In this document: positions 27,365-34,976 of the stretch, in pieces | How the letters are laid out: every line of letters begins with the position of its first letter | How positions within the stretch are numbered: position 1 is the first letter of the stretch | Source of the DNA: Fictibacillus terranigra | Lineage (GTDB): Bacteria > Bacillota > Bacilli > Bacillales > Fictibacillaceae | Reading direction: 5' to 3' | NCBI RefSeq assembly: GCF_030412265.1 | Contig: NZ_JAUHLN010000010.1 | Span: 1 to 63,623 of the forward strand | DNA length: 63,623 nt | Notes under the pieces: model-generated | The model's input: only the letters and a program-made list of their open reading frames with translations | The model's database searches: none | Told to the model about the DNA's origin: nothing | Position numbers and translations under genes: made by a program

Positions 27365-27961
27365 ATGAGAACGTATCTCGATTTAGTTGTTGGTTTTGCT
27401 AGGACAGGAGTTACAGGTTATGGAGGCGGGCCTTCGATTATTCCATTAATTGAATATGAAGCCGTAAAGAAATACAAATGGATGAATGAAGATGAGTTTG
27501 GTGAAACGTTGGCCCTGGCGAATACCCTTCCAGGTCCGATCGCCACGAAAATGGCAGCATATATCGGTTTCAAAGTGAAGGGTTCAGCGGGAGCGGCTGT
27601 AGCCATCTTGGCCCATATTCTCCCTTCGAGCCTTGCCATGATGGTCCTTCTTGGATTTTTATATTCGTTTCGGCATTCCCCGGTCGTAAAAGGAATGGTA
27701 ACCGGAGTGAGCCCGGTCATTGGTGTAATGCTTGCCGTTTTAGCATTTCAATTTTTAACGAAGAGCAAAAAAACGATGGGAAGCAAGTGGATGGCCGTGT
27801 TTGCAATTGTGTCTTTCCTGCTGCTTCAAGGGATCTCCCTGCATCCTGGTATTGTCATTGGCCTGTTTTTAGTAGGTGCATTTATTCTATCAACCTATAA
27901 GATTAAGAAAGATCAAGGATGGAAGGCTCCTGTGATGCAAGAAAGGGAACGACAACTATGA
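27365..27961 (+). CDS. Chromate transporter (ChrA) half, first of two
   Basis: This 198-aa short-chain CHR-family membrane protein has the duplicated-domain signature GYGGGPSIIPLIEYE near residue 20 and ANTLPGPIATKMAAYIGF, then three or four further hydrophobic segments. Short ChrA proteins work as pairs of opposite topology. The next gene overlaps by 4 bp (ATGA) and is its partner. In this operon the pair may export an anion product instead of chromate; that is an inference from context only. Confidence 0.88.
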   Translation: MRTYLDLVVGFARTGVTGYGGGPSIIPLIEYEAVKKYKWMNEDEFGETLALANTLPGPIATKMAAYIGFKVKGSAGAAVAILAHILPSSLAMMVLLGFLYSFRHSPVVKGMVTGVSPVIGVMLAVLAFQFLTKSKKTMGSKWMAVFAIVSFLLLQGISLHPGIVIGLFLVGAFILSTYKIKKDQGWKAPVMQERERQL

Positions 27962-28494
27962 TCTATTTACATATTTTTTGGGCATTCTTTGTCGCTAACT
28001 TGCTTGGCTATGGAGGGGGGCCCTCCACAATTCCGTTGATCCAAAATGAAGTGGTACAGCATTATGGCTGGATGACTAATAAGGAATTTGGTGATTTGCT
28101 GGCTATGGCCAATGTTTTGCCCGGCCCGATTGCAACAAAAATGGGAGGTTACATTGGATATGAGGTAGGGGGAGTGTTTGGGTCTATACTGGCATTGTTC
28201 GCAACCATAGGTCCTTCTGCAATTGCGGTCATACTTTTGTTTGCGTTTCAAAGCCGCTTTAAAGACGCCTTGCAGATCAAATGGATGACACGGTCCGTTC
28301 AACCGGTGATTGCTATACTCCTAGCCGTATTGGCATACCAATTTTTATTGTCTGCCTTTGAGTCAATGGGCTGGCTGCACTTGATCTTGCTCGCTGCAGG
28401 TAGCTACGTGGCCATGGAAAAGATAAAAATTCACCCAGCTGTCGTTATTGTCGCTTCCCTATTTTATGGCGGGATTTTTCTCTCCCACATATGA
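27958..28494 (+). CDS. Chromate transporter (ChrA) half, second of two
   Basis: This 178-aa partner starts at the overlapping ATG 27958. It repeats the family motif (GYGGGPSTIPLIQNE, ANVLPGPIATKMGGYIGY). It is clearly homologous to the preceding gene, about the same length, and the two are translationally coupled, so they should form a heterodimer. Confidence 0.88.
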   Translation: MIYLHIFWAFFVANLLGYGGGPSTIPLIQNEVVQHYGWMTNKEFGDLLAMANVLPGPIATKMGGYIGYEVGGVFGSILALFATIGPSAIAVILLFAFQSRFKDALQIKWMTRSVQPVIAILLAVLAYQFLLSAFESMGWLHLILLAAGSYVAMEKIKIHPAVVIVASLFYGGIFLSHI

Positions 28495-28537
28495 AAACAT
28501 TGGAAATATTGTTTCTTTAGATAAAACAAGATATAAT

Positions 28538-28547
28538 TGGTATACAA
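28538..28547 (+). promoter_or_regulatory. GntR-type operator before the regulator gene
   Basis: TGGTATACAA, 27 bp upstream of the regulator ATG, suggesting autoregulation. Confidence 0.65.
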
Positions 28548-28574
28548 TTTTTTAGACAGTAGGTGAGTAGCAAA

Positions 28575-29246
28575 ATGCAAAGCAAGTGGGTGGAGGAAGA
28601 CTTACTCTCAATACGTGAACGGGCTTACCGTTATTTAAAGGATATGATTTTAAATGGCGAGTACAAAGCGGGCGACCGGCTGGTTGAACGGGAATTGGCT
28701 GACAAGCTTCACATCAGCAGAACGCCTATACGTGAGGCGCTCTTCCGCTTGGAGTCACAAGGATTTGTGAAAACGGTTCCTCGTAAAGGAGTCGTGGTCG
28801 AACGGATCAGTGAAGACGAGGTAGTGGAAGTATTTACGATTTTATCATCTTTGGAAGTGCTGGCTGCAAAGCTTGCTGCTCAAAAAATGGATGACAAAAC
28901 ACAGTTGGAGTTCGATCAGGTCATCGTAAAGTTGCAAAATTTGGATGGGTTAACAGAAGCGGAAGTGTCGAAGCTTCATTTGGATACAAATCAGATCCTG
29001 CATAAAGCGGCAAAGAGCCCCAAGCTATACGAATTGTTGACTGGCCTGACAGATTACATTCGAATTTTCTCCAATACGAGTTATGAGACGCCAGGGAGAA
29101 AAGAAGAATCCATGAAAGAACATTTAGAAATCATGAAGGCGGTAAGGAATAAAGATGTGGAAATGGGAGAGTACTTAACAAAAATCCATATCGAAAATTC
29201 AAAGAGAGCCTACATTAATTATGTGAAACAAAATAAAAAAGGGTAG
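28575..29246 (+). CDS. GntR-family (FCD-type) transcriptional regulator
   Basis: About 223 aa, from ATG 28575, which has AGGTGA 8 nt upstream; a GTG 12 bp earlier is less well placed. The N-terminal winged helix includes LNGEYKAGDRLVERELADKL and ISRTPIREALFRLESQG. The C-terminal all-helical FCD domain (about 85-215) has the metal-binding His/Asp type positions (LDTNQILHKAA, EHLEIMKAV, HIENSKRAY). FCD regulators usually respond to carboxylic acids. The palindromic GTATAC sites around it are a likely match for this protein, since no other regulator lies in the cluster. Confidence 0.9.
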   Translation: MQSKWVEEDLLSIRERAYRYLKDMILNGEYKAGDRLVERELADKLHISRTPIREALFRLESQGFVKTVPRKGVVVERISEDEVVEVFTILSSLEVLAAKLAAQKMDDKTQLEFDQVIVKLQNLDGLTEAEVSKLHLDTNQILHKAAKSPKLYELLTGLTDYIRIFSNTSYETPGRKEESMKEHLEIMKAVRNKDVEMGEYLTKIHIENSKRAYINYVKQNKKG

Positions 29247-29280
29247 AAAACGAAGATTATTTCGTTTCCTGCCCTTTTTT
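29241..29280. terminator. Bidirectional terminator between gntR and aspartate dehydrogenase
   Basis: A 14-bp stem GGGTAGAAAACGAA/TTCGTTTCCTGCCC (two G-U type pairs) with T-run on the plus side and A-run (T on the minus strand) on the other. The genes converge on it. Confidence 0.8.
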
Positions 29281-30085
29281 AAATGCCGATCACCACTGGC
29301 GAAAACAAATGGGTCAAAGCTTTGATGACACTCATGGAGACAATATAGCTTGATTTTGGGTTTTCAGGAAAAGGTGTATTCTGGACCTCAAGTTTGATGC
29401 TGCCGAAATCCCCAATAGCCCTGACTTCATGTGTATTTTTGTCGATAGTAGGATCCACGTATACCTTCACTTTTGTTTCTTTAAATCCAAGGCCAGCGAG
29501 ACTAAGTGCAGCGGATACATTCACACTTTGAGGAAAAAGCATGGCCGACTCATTGGCGTTTCCTTCAAACACACAGACCGGCTCCTCTAGGGATGTAAGG
29601 TCGACTTTCTGTTCAACGAAGGTCCCTTTCCAAGCCCGCGGGGGTTTTCTTGTGACTAGTGTTACACTTTCCAACTTTCCCATTGAAGCCGCTGTTATCC
29701 GGTCAAGGCCGCCAATGGCTGCAGATGGAATGATTAATTTGGTTCCATTCGTCTTTGCGGTTTCTTTTAAAGTATGTAAAAGGGTTTCATCCCTCAAAGC
29801 ACCCACCGAAACGATGATCAGATGGGCACCAGATGCCAAAGCTTTTGCTCCTAATGACTCCAGGGCATTATGGCCGGCTGCTTCGATAATGACATCCAAC
29901 CCGCTTGCAAAAAATTCATCTGCGTTATTCGTAAGTATACACCCTGAGTTAGGAACATTCCGTATCTTTTCAGGGGATCGAACGAGGATTCCTTTCAAGG
30001 TGGCCTCGCCTTTAAAATAATCTTGAAAATAGGAAGCAATATCCTGACCGATTGCTCCGTAGCCAATGAGACCAACATTTATCAA
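29279..30085 (-). CDS. nadX: L-aspartate dehydrogenase-like enzyme
   Basis: This 268-aa NAD(P)-dependent enzyme has a Rossmann motif at the N-terminus (VGLIGYGAIGQDIASYF) and aspartate-dehydrogenase motifs: IPSAAIGGLDRITAAS, RKPPRAWKG, LFPQSVNVSAALSLAG, VYVDPTIDKNTHEV, and the C-terminal NPKSSYIVSMSVIKAL. The family deaminates L-aspartate to oxaloacetate or iminoaspartate. A GntR-type operator lies just upstream, and no NAD synthesis genes are near. A catabolic role in the diiron-oxidase pathway, acting on an aspartate-like intermediate, is more likely than NAD synthesis. Confidence 0.88.
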   Translation of the reverse strand: MINVGLIGYGAIGQDIASYFQDYFKGEATLKGILVRSPEKIRNVPNSGCILTNNADEFFASGLDVIIEAAGHNALESLGAKALASGAHLIIVSVGALRDETLLHTLKETAKTNGTKLIIPSAAIGGLDRITAASMGKLESVTLVTRKPPRAWKGTFVEQKVDLTSLEEPVCVFEGNANESAMLFPQSVNVSAALSLAGLGFKETKVKVYVDPTIDKNTHEVRAIGDFGSIKLEVQNTPFPENPKSSYIVSMSVIKALTHLFSPVVIGI

Positions 30086-30116
30086 CTTTTACACCCACCT
30101 TCACAGAATCAGTACT

Positions 30117-30126
30117 TGGTATACTA
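30117..30126 (-). promoter_or_regulatory. GntR-type operator before aspartate dehydrogenase
   Basis: TGGTATACTA, 32 bp upstream of the minus-strand start. Confidence 0.6.
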
Positions 30127-30215
30127 AAAGTATAACCGATGGGAGGACAGGGTCAATATAAATCGCAAAAATAGTGCAAATATTATAAAAACTCATTGTT
30201 TTATAGGGTAGTTAA

Positions 30216-30232
30216 TGGTATATTGTATACCA
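30216..30232 (+). promoter_or_regulatory. GntR-type operator before the second ferredoxin
   Basis: TGGTATATTGTATACCA: a full TTGTATACCA site with an extra TGGTATA half, about 26 bp before the ferredoxin ATG. Confidence 0.65.
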
Positions 30233-30257
30233 TAAGAAAATGAGGAGGTTTAAAATC

Positions 30258-30593
30258 ATGCCGAAACTTCATTTTATTACCAGTGATAAAGAGTTTGAAG
30301 TACCTGATCATTCAAGTGTGTTGAGAATGTCCTTGCGCTATGATGGGGATCTTCCAAACCGCTGTGGCGGGGGAACATGTGGGACATGCGTATGTAAAAT
30401 TGAAAGAGGTTTAGAAAATGTGGATCAAGTGAAACCTGCAGAGAAAAAAAAACTAGGTGAAGAGCTTTTGGAACAAGGGTATCGGCTGGGCTGCCAGACA
30501 TTTATAAATGGTGATGTTTCATTGTCATGGGACCCTAAAATCACCAAAATGGTGCAGAAGAGAAAGATCGTCAAAATGATTGCTACTAAGTAA
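30258..30593 (+). CDS. 2Fe-2S ferredoxin, second copy
   Basis: This 111-aa protein starts at ATG 30258 behind AGGAGG. It has the cluster motif C-x4-C-x2-C in RCGGGTCGTCVCK and the last Cys in YRLGCQTF. It differs clearly from the ferredoxin at 21759 (basic C-terminus VQKRKIVKMIATK), so it is not a recent duplicate. Its own GntR-type operator shows it belongs to the same regulon and could supply electrons to the diiron oxidase. Confidence 0.9.
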   Translation: MPKLHFITSDKEFEVPDHSSVLRMSLRYDGDLPNRCGGGTCGTCVCKIERGLENVDQVKPAEKKKLGEELLEQGYRLGCQTFINGDVSLSWDPKITKMVQKRKIVKMIATK

Positions 30594-30594
30594 T

Positions 30595-30789
30595 ATGAAT
30601 GAAAGGGATGAAAAAGCCGTGCTCGTATGTAAAAAACATATCGTGGATGGTGTCGGTAAGCTGGATGCTCCTCACGTGAAAAAGATTTTACCATTGCAAC
30701 CATGCTTTTTTTGCGGAAAACAAGCACATTATAAACTTTTTTATTCTCACTCGTTTACTTATCGGAGCAAAGAAAAATCCGCCATTTGA
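30595..30789 (+). CDS. Small CxxH/CxxC-type protein (YyzF-like)
   Basis: This roughly 64-aa protein has the paired motif CKKH near the N-terminus and CFFC about 30 residues later, the layout of the CxxH/CxxC family (YyzF) of Bacillaceae, which probably binds one zinc. The function of the family is not known. It starts 1 bp after the ferredoxin stop and is therefore probably co-transcribed. The start is uncertain: ATG 30595 has no clear ribosome site, and TTG 30580 is an alternative. The stop lies inside the terminator stem. Confidence 0.65.
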   Translation: MNERDEKAVLVCKKHIVDGVGKLDAPHVKKILPLQPCFFCGKQAHYKLFYSHSFTYRSKEKSAI

Positions 30790-30802
30790 CGGCGGATTTT
30801 TT
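30773..30802 (+). terminator. Terminator of the second ferredoxin unit
   Basis: AAAAATCCGCC/GGCGGATTTTTT, perfect stem with a 7-nt loop and T-run. Confidence 0.85.
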
Positions 30803-31490
30803 CTATTTTATGAGTTTAAATAAATTCTGAAATTTGCGATCGGCTAGTTGTTGGACTATTGTAGAGTAAAATAAATAATGGAACATATAGAATCCCCCCA
30901 CCAAAAGATTAATTTCATTATAATCCATTTTTAATTGATTATCAATATCATTCAGTCAAATGGTATACCGTTTGTTAATTTTTTTATAATTTCGGGTAGT
31001 ATTTTTTATTTATTTTACTAATTGTATACCAAATTGCTATTGAACCTCGTTAGGAATCAACTGAAAGGGTAAGCATTCTCAACAATAAATATAAAAAATC
31101 ATAAAGAGGAGTTTTTTCTTTGTGTGAACCGTTAGTAAGCTCTACTTCGAAAGAGATGATGAATTAACGTAATAATATTATTGTCAACTTTAGAAGCATA
31201 AGTTAAAGTAAAGAAAGGAATCACATTAATAAAACTTAGTGAATAATTCAACGCTAGTATTTGGTGCCCCTATTGCGTATAGGGTAAAACAAACAAGATT
31301 TGTTATATTACATATAGAGATATATACCTACCCAAAATATTGGAGATAATAGAATGATGAATACCGTTTTTTTAAAATCAGGTAAAGGAGCGACCAGCTT
31401 ACGGCTGTGATCAAGATATGGCATTAACTTCTCCCTTTTGATTCAGAAGTACTCCCCAGGAGAGGAAGGAATTGAATCAAGGGTATAGAA
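30803..31490. other. Non-coding stretch with two orphan GntR-type operators
   Basis: TGGTATACCG (30961-30970) and TTGTATACCA (31022-31031) match the regulon operators but no intact gene follows on either side. Either a gene of the regulon was lost here or the sites act at a distance. The rest is AT-rich with broken short frames. Confidence 0.55.
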
Positions 31491-31506
31491 TTGGTATAAT
31501 AAAGCC

Positions 31507-31660
31507 AGAATTAGCATAAGTTAATTACAAGCTGTACCGATAATAACATGGGGGAACAGCCACACGCCGTTAAGAAGGACGGCCACCGTTACAACTAAAC
31601 ACCTTTTAGACAAAAGAGTAATCTTAACTGTTGTGGTGGCAGGGGGGGATTACTTTTTTG
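31507..31660 (+). ncRNA. Predicted type I antitoxin RNA
   Basis: The promoter is strong: TTGAAT at 31472-31477, 17-nt spacer, TATAAT at 31495-31500. A terminator hairpin (AGTAATC...GATTACTTTTTT) ends at about 31657. No reading frame of note lies inside. The RNA overlaps the 3' end of the minus-strand toxin gene, the arrangement of Bacillus type I antitoxins such as RatA. Boundaries are inferred. Confidence 0.65.
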
Positions 31661-31757
31661 TCATCTCTTTGACAATAATAATCACTAAGTTGATTAACGC
31701 GATGATAAACATGGCTGTTGGTACATCTATTCCTGCGTTTGCTATCACTTCGGCCAT
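31650..31757 (-). CDS. Small hydrophobic peptide, probable type I toxin (holin-like)
   Basis: This 35-codon peptide begins MAEVIANAGIDVPTAM, has one hydrophobic helix (FIIALINLVIIIV) and ends in a charged KEMTKK tail, the form of small membrane toxins in Bacillus. AAAGGGGA lies upstream. The mRNA leader holds a perfect hairpin AGGGTGG/CCACCCT (31803-31820) and a TATAAT box at 31846-31851. A convergent RNA covers its 3' end. It differs in sequence from the toxin at 35885 but the locus design is the same. Confidence 0.68.
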   Translation of the reverse strand: MAEVIANAGIDVPTAMFIIALINLVIIIVKEMTKK

Positions 31758-31859
31758 CACCCGCTTTCCCCTTTGACATTAAGGCAAATCGGGGTAGAGA
31801 AAAGGGTGGCCGCCCACCCTGTCTATGTAGCTGTACCTACATATCATTATAAGTCTATC

Positions 31860-32439
31860 TGTTTAATTGGTTTAAAACAATTTATCAAATTTACTGTAAA
31901 TTACTTTCCACTGACCGTCTACTTTTTTTACATCTTAAGTAATTTTATAACGGTGTTCTTCTTGTTCCCATCCTTTTCTGTAGTAAGCACGATTTCAGCC
32001 GTGACACCATAGTTGCAAAACCCGTATTACATCTGCATACCCATCTTCAAAAGATTGATATGGATGTTGAGATTGTATCCCACAATTCGAAGCATCTTTG
32101 TAATTACGCTGATAAAGAATACCTTTTTATTCTCCCACTTTAAAGATGTTGTCCGTAACCGGGTGAAAACCGTACCTGGTTTATTTGGCATCATAACGAG
32201 GAGCCAGGCAATTTCCCCTTGGATCCCACGTTAGTAGGAATACAGGAATTGTTTTTATGGGAGCGTTGCCCTAACAATGTAAACTCTTGATAAACTTCAG
32301 CGGAAACATTACTACGGTGACTCAAAAGCCCGAGTCAAGAAGCGGACATTAATAAATCATGCGAAATAATAGGAAGATGGGATATATCAAGTACCAGAAG
32401 ACACTTATTACAAGCGCACCTTAAACATTAGGTGCTTTT
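31860..32439. other. Non-coding or decayed stretch
   Basis: Short plus-strand frames interrupted by stops, for example 32013-32234. I recognise no family. It directly precedes the IstB remnant and may contain more of the same insertion sequence. Confidence 0.35.
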
Positions 32440-32880
32440 TTCGATGGCCGCCGGGTGTCGCCAAAACTCACTTGGCCGTTGCCTTTTGCTTGTAAGCCAT
32501 CACTTAGGGAGCAACAGCGCTAATTTTAACGGCTGATTACGTGGCAGCCGAATGCCAAAAGGTAGAAGCCACAGGCACTCTTTCCCGGCTAATCGGCAAA
32601 TGTAGCCGGCCTGATCTTCTGATTAATGATGAAGTGGAATACTTTCCATTTGATGAACGGGCAGCTATAATGTGTTTTTCCAAGTCGTATCCCGTAGGTA
32701 TGAAAAGGGGGCTATTACTCTTACTTCCAATAAGTCGAGTGGTGAAAAGTATTTGACGATGATGTGCTGGCAACAGAACAGCCATGGACCCCCTGTTGCA
32801 TCATGCTGTTACATTTAACATCAACGGGTAGTCTTATCGTTTAAGATAAAAGAAGAAGGCGGGTATTTTTCCCGCCTCCG
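32440..32880 (+). pseudogene. IstB-like ATPase remnant (IS21 family)
   Basis: Pieces in changing frames match the IS21 helper ATPase: WPPGVAKTHLAVAFA (Walker A, with Gly to Ala), then PDLLINDEVEYFPFDERAAI (Walker B region), then FDDDVLATE and the end HLTSTG near 32830. Stops and frameshifts separate them. No intact transposase IstA or terminal repeats were found. It is a dead insertion sequence. Confidence 0.78.
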
Positions 32881-33198
32881 CACTAAAGTAACCGATAAAA
32901 ATGAGGATTTTTTTTCGGCTAAATTGGGGGGATATTGACATTTCACTCTTTACTGAGAAAAATTATTCTTTTTTGATGACTTTATCTACTAAATTACAAA
33001 GAATTCATAAACCCCCAAATTTTTAGGATACAGGATGTAAAAGTATTAAACGATGGTGGATTTATTTGGAGAAGCAATAGTGTAGTTTATACTTTGTCGG
33101 CAGGTTTTTAAAAAATTATAACGAATCTAATTTTGTAAGCGCATTTAATAGATTGTGCACAAAGAGAGAAGCAAACTTACAGATTAGGGGGGGTACTT

Positions 33199-33384
33199 AT
33201 GGATGAAATCAAAAAAGCAGTTATTGGAGAAAAAGTTTTGTTTGATGAAGGCATTATTGGTGTAGTGGAGAAAGCCAGTGACCATGCGGTGATTGTTAAG
33301 ATTATCAAAAATCCTTCACGTCAAGAATTTGCCAATGACAAAACCGTGGTCTCTCACCGCAAGTATAAAATAATCATAGACTGA
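33199..33384 (+). CDS. DUF2187 (YkvS-like) small protein
   Basis: This 61-aa protein reads KKAVIGEKVLFDEGIIGVVEK, then a C-terminal TVVSHRKYKII, as in the DUF2187/YkvS family of Bacillus, which is built like a KOW/Tudor-type small barrel. Function unknown. TTAGGGGGGG lies before the ATG. It stands alone among decayed sequences. Confidence 0.8.
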   Translation: MDEIKKAVIGEKVLFDEGIIGVVEKASDHAVIVKIIKNPSRQEFANDKTVVSHRKYKIIID

Positions 33385-33621
33385 GAGGAAGTTTCTGTAT
33401 ACATAGGTGATGTTTTACCAATTGTTCAGCATAGCCGTAATAAGTTGCTTAAGGGAAAATAAATAAATTACCTAATGGTGAAAATCGAACTATGGTTGTT
33501 TTTTGCACTCAGGCTTTAAATCGTCTTATAAAGCGAAATGGAAATACAGTACGCCGAAACCAGGATAAAACGGAAACGGGCTTAAAAAAATACAACGACG
33601 CGTTCAGTTGAATTAACACTT
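33385..33621. other. Decayed stretch before repeat copy 1
   Basis: A broken plus-strand frame at about 33460-33600 (LPNGENRTMVVFCTQALN and so on) is not recognised and has no start. Confidence 0.35.
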
Positions 33622-33897
33622 CATGATAGCATTCGCAACCTTAATCGTAATAATCATCTCAAACACAAAAAAGTAACCACCCTGTCTGGCCAGACGAATT
33701 AATGGGTGATTACTTTTTCTTCTCATGTTCGATTCGAGCCGCCGCACTTCTTGCGGGAAGCTGTAGAACTCTGATGTTCCCGCATCAGGGTTCTTTTTAT
33801 ATTATGCCTTCTCTAATCTAATTATATAATTTGTTTTTATCTTTTACAAGTAAAGGAATTAGCTAGGATTGGGCTCTATTTATTGTTCTTCAATTTT
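33622..33897 (+). repeat. 276-bp direct repeat, copy 1 (truncated toxin plus antitoxin region)
   Basis: By eye identical to 35914-36189, 2292 bp downstream. It contains the last two thirds of the toxin frame (MIAFATLIVIII...) and the full downstream antisense RNA region with its promoter (minus strand: -10 at 33821-33826, -35 at 33844-33849). The toxin start and leader are missing, and an extra T shifts the frame just before the repeat. It is therefore a possible orphan antitoxin. Confidence 0.85.
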
Positions 33898-34082
33898 CCT
33901 TGGTGTAAGTGTTGAGCATGGTACTTTGGAGCGATTCCAACCCGCATAAATTAAATTGTTTATTTGTACCCAAACGTAAACAATTGTGTTTTTATTATGT
34001 GTAAAATACTTTTTAATTTACTGGTACAGCTTCATTTGCAGGGTGGGAAGTGGCAATCCCTTAATTAGAGGGGGTGTCGCTG

Positions 34083-34229
34083 ATGGTTACTGTTACTGAT
34101 AAACCAATGCTCATGATTTCTTTCTCATCACTGAACGTTGTAGTAATAGCGGTTATCAACACAAAAAGTAACCCACCCTGCACGGCCAATGTAGGTATAG
34201 GTTACTTTTTTGTTGCCTTATTTACTTAG
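34083..34229 (+). pseudogene. Decayed holin-like type I toxin
   Basis: The frame begins MVTVTDKPMLMISFSSLN and continues VVVIAVINTK, matching the toxin family. One A is missing in the final A-run, so the usual NTKK-stop is lost and the frame runs on for about 20 more residues. The leader (CAGGGTGG at about 34039) and the matching CCACCCTG after the toxin are both kept, and so is the terminator-like AAAAGTAACC...GGTTACTTTTTT. Confidence 0.6.
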
Positions 34230-34267
34230 CCACTGCAATTCTTGCAGAATAGCTGTGCTTAGCAGTA

Positions 34268-34684
34268 TCAGTTAGTGGACGATGCCCGGTACTGACCGGG
34301 CATAAAGTGAATTGGCTGTGACTGGGGCTGCCCCTGCTGTCCAGGCACAAAATGTATAGGATGGGACTGATGCTGTCCCTGGTGCCCAGGTGTCCAATGT
34401 ACTGGATGAGTGTGCAAACCATGTTGTACAGGTGTCCAATGTACTGGATGAGTGTGCAAACCATGTTGTACAGGTGTCCAATGTGCCGGATGGGTGTGAG
34501 GATGAGGTACATGGTGTCCATGTGACCAATGGATATGATGGGGATGATGTCCATGCGGCCATTGAGCGTGCTGGGTGTGTGGCATGTGATGCTGACTATG
34601 CTGGCTGCTATGATGACTATGTTGTTGCTGCACCATTACTCCTCCTGGAATCCATGCGCCAGGCTGCTGGTGTCGATTAACCAA
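34268..34684 (-). CDS. His/Pro-rich repeat protein, possibly spore coat
   Basis: This 138-aa protein starts at TTG 34684 with GGGAGG 7 nt before. It is very rich in His, Gln and Pro and is built of repeats such as HPVHWTPVQHGLHT. Two exact 42-bp DNA units (34391-34432 and 34433-34474) are followed by diverged ones (GHQGQHQSHPIHFVP, GQQGQPQSQPIHFMP). Such low-complexity His-rich proteins occur among Bacillus spore coat and exosporium proteins. The position near other coat genes supports this, but no family is recognised. It may bind metal. Confidence 0.7.
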   Translation of the reverse strand: MVNRHQQPGAWIPGGVMVQQQHSHHSSQHSQHHMPHTQHAQWPHGHHPHHIHWSHGHHVPHPHTHPAHWTPVQHGLHTHPVHWTPVQHGLHTHPVHWTPGHQGQHQSHPIHFVPGQQGQPQSQPIHFMPGQYRASSTN

Positions 34685-34824
34685 TCAAAAACCTCCCTTC
34701 ATTCAATTTGAATTAGAAGGACTTCTCTATCAGTTTATAAACGTATAGAAAAACTGTTCTGATGATAATGCCTAAATCAAATGTAAAAATCAACAAAAAC
34801 AACATTTTTATTATTAAATTATAG

Positions 34825-34976
34825 TCTCTAAATCTCGATTTGTTGCCGCAATCAAACGTACATCAAATTACTTCAGTTCTGCCGACTCAGACTAACTCTT
34901 TTTGCTGCAGAACCCTCAACAGCTTAGCCTGGAGATGGTATATCATATCACCAAATTCATCTAGGAAATGGCGTTT
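34825..34976 (-). pseudogene. Fragment of a sigma-54-dependent activator
   Basis: The minus strand reads RHFLDEFGDMIYHLQAKLLR and VLQQKELV, then stops and frames further on resembling GRTEVI and ATNR. This is the Walker B/GAFTGA-following part of a sigma-54 AAA+ activator (RocR/NtrC type). Only about 50 codons remain, with stops. Confidence 0.75.

Noticed and set aside
27967-28302. Minus-strand frame over the second ChrA half
   Set aside because: Shadow of a well-supported membrane-protein gene.
32537-32785. 82-codon minus-strand frame
   Set aside because: The plus strand here matches IstB motifs in order, so the minus frame is chance.
34391-34474. 42-bp repeats as a CRISPR array
   Set aside because: Tandem coding repeats without unique spacers, inside the His-rich protein gene.
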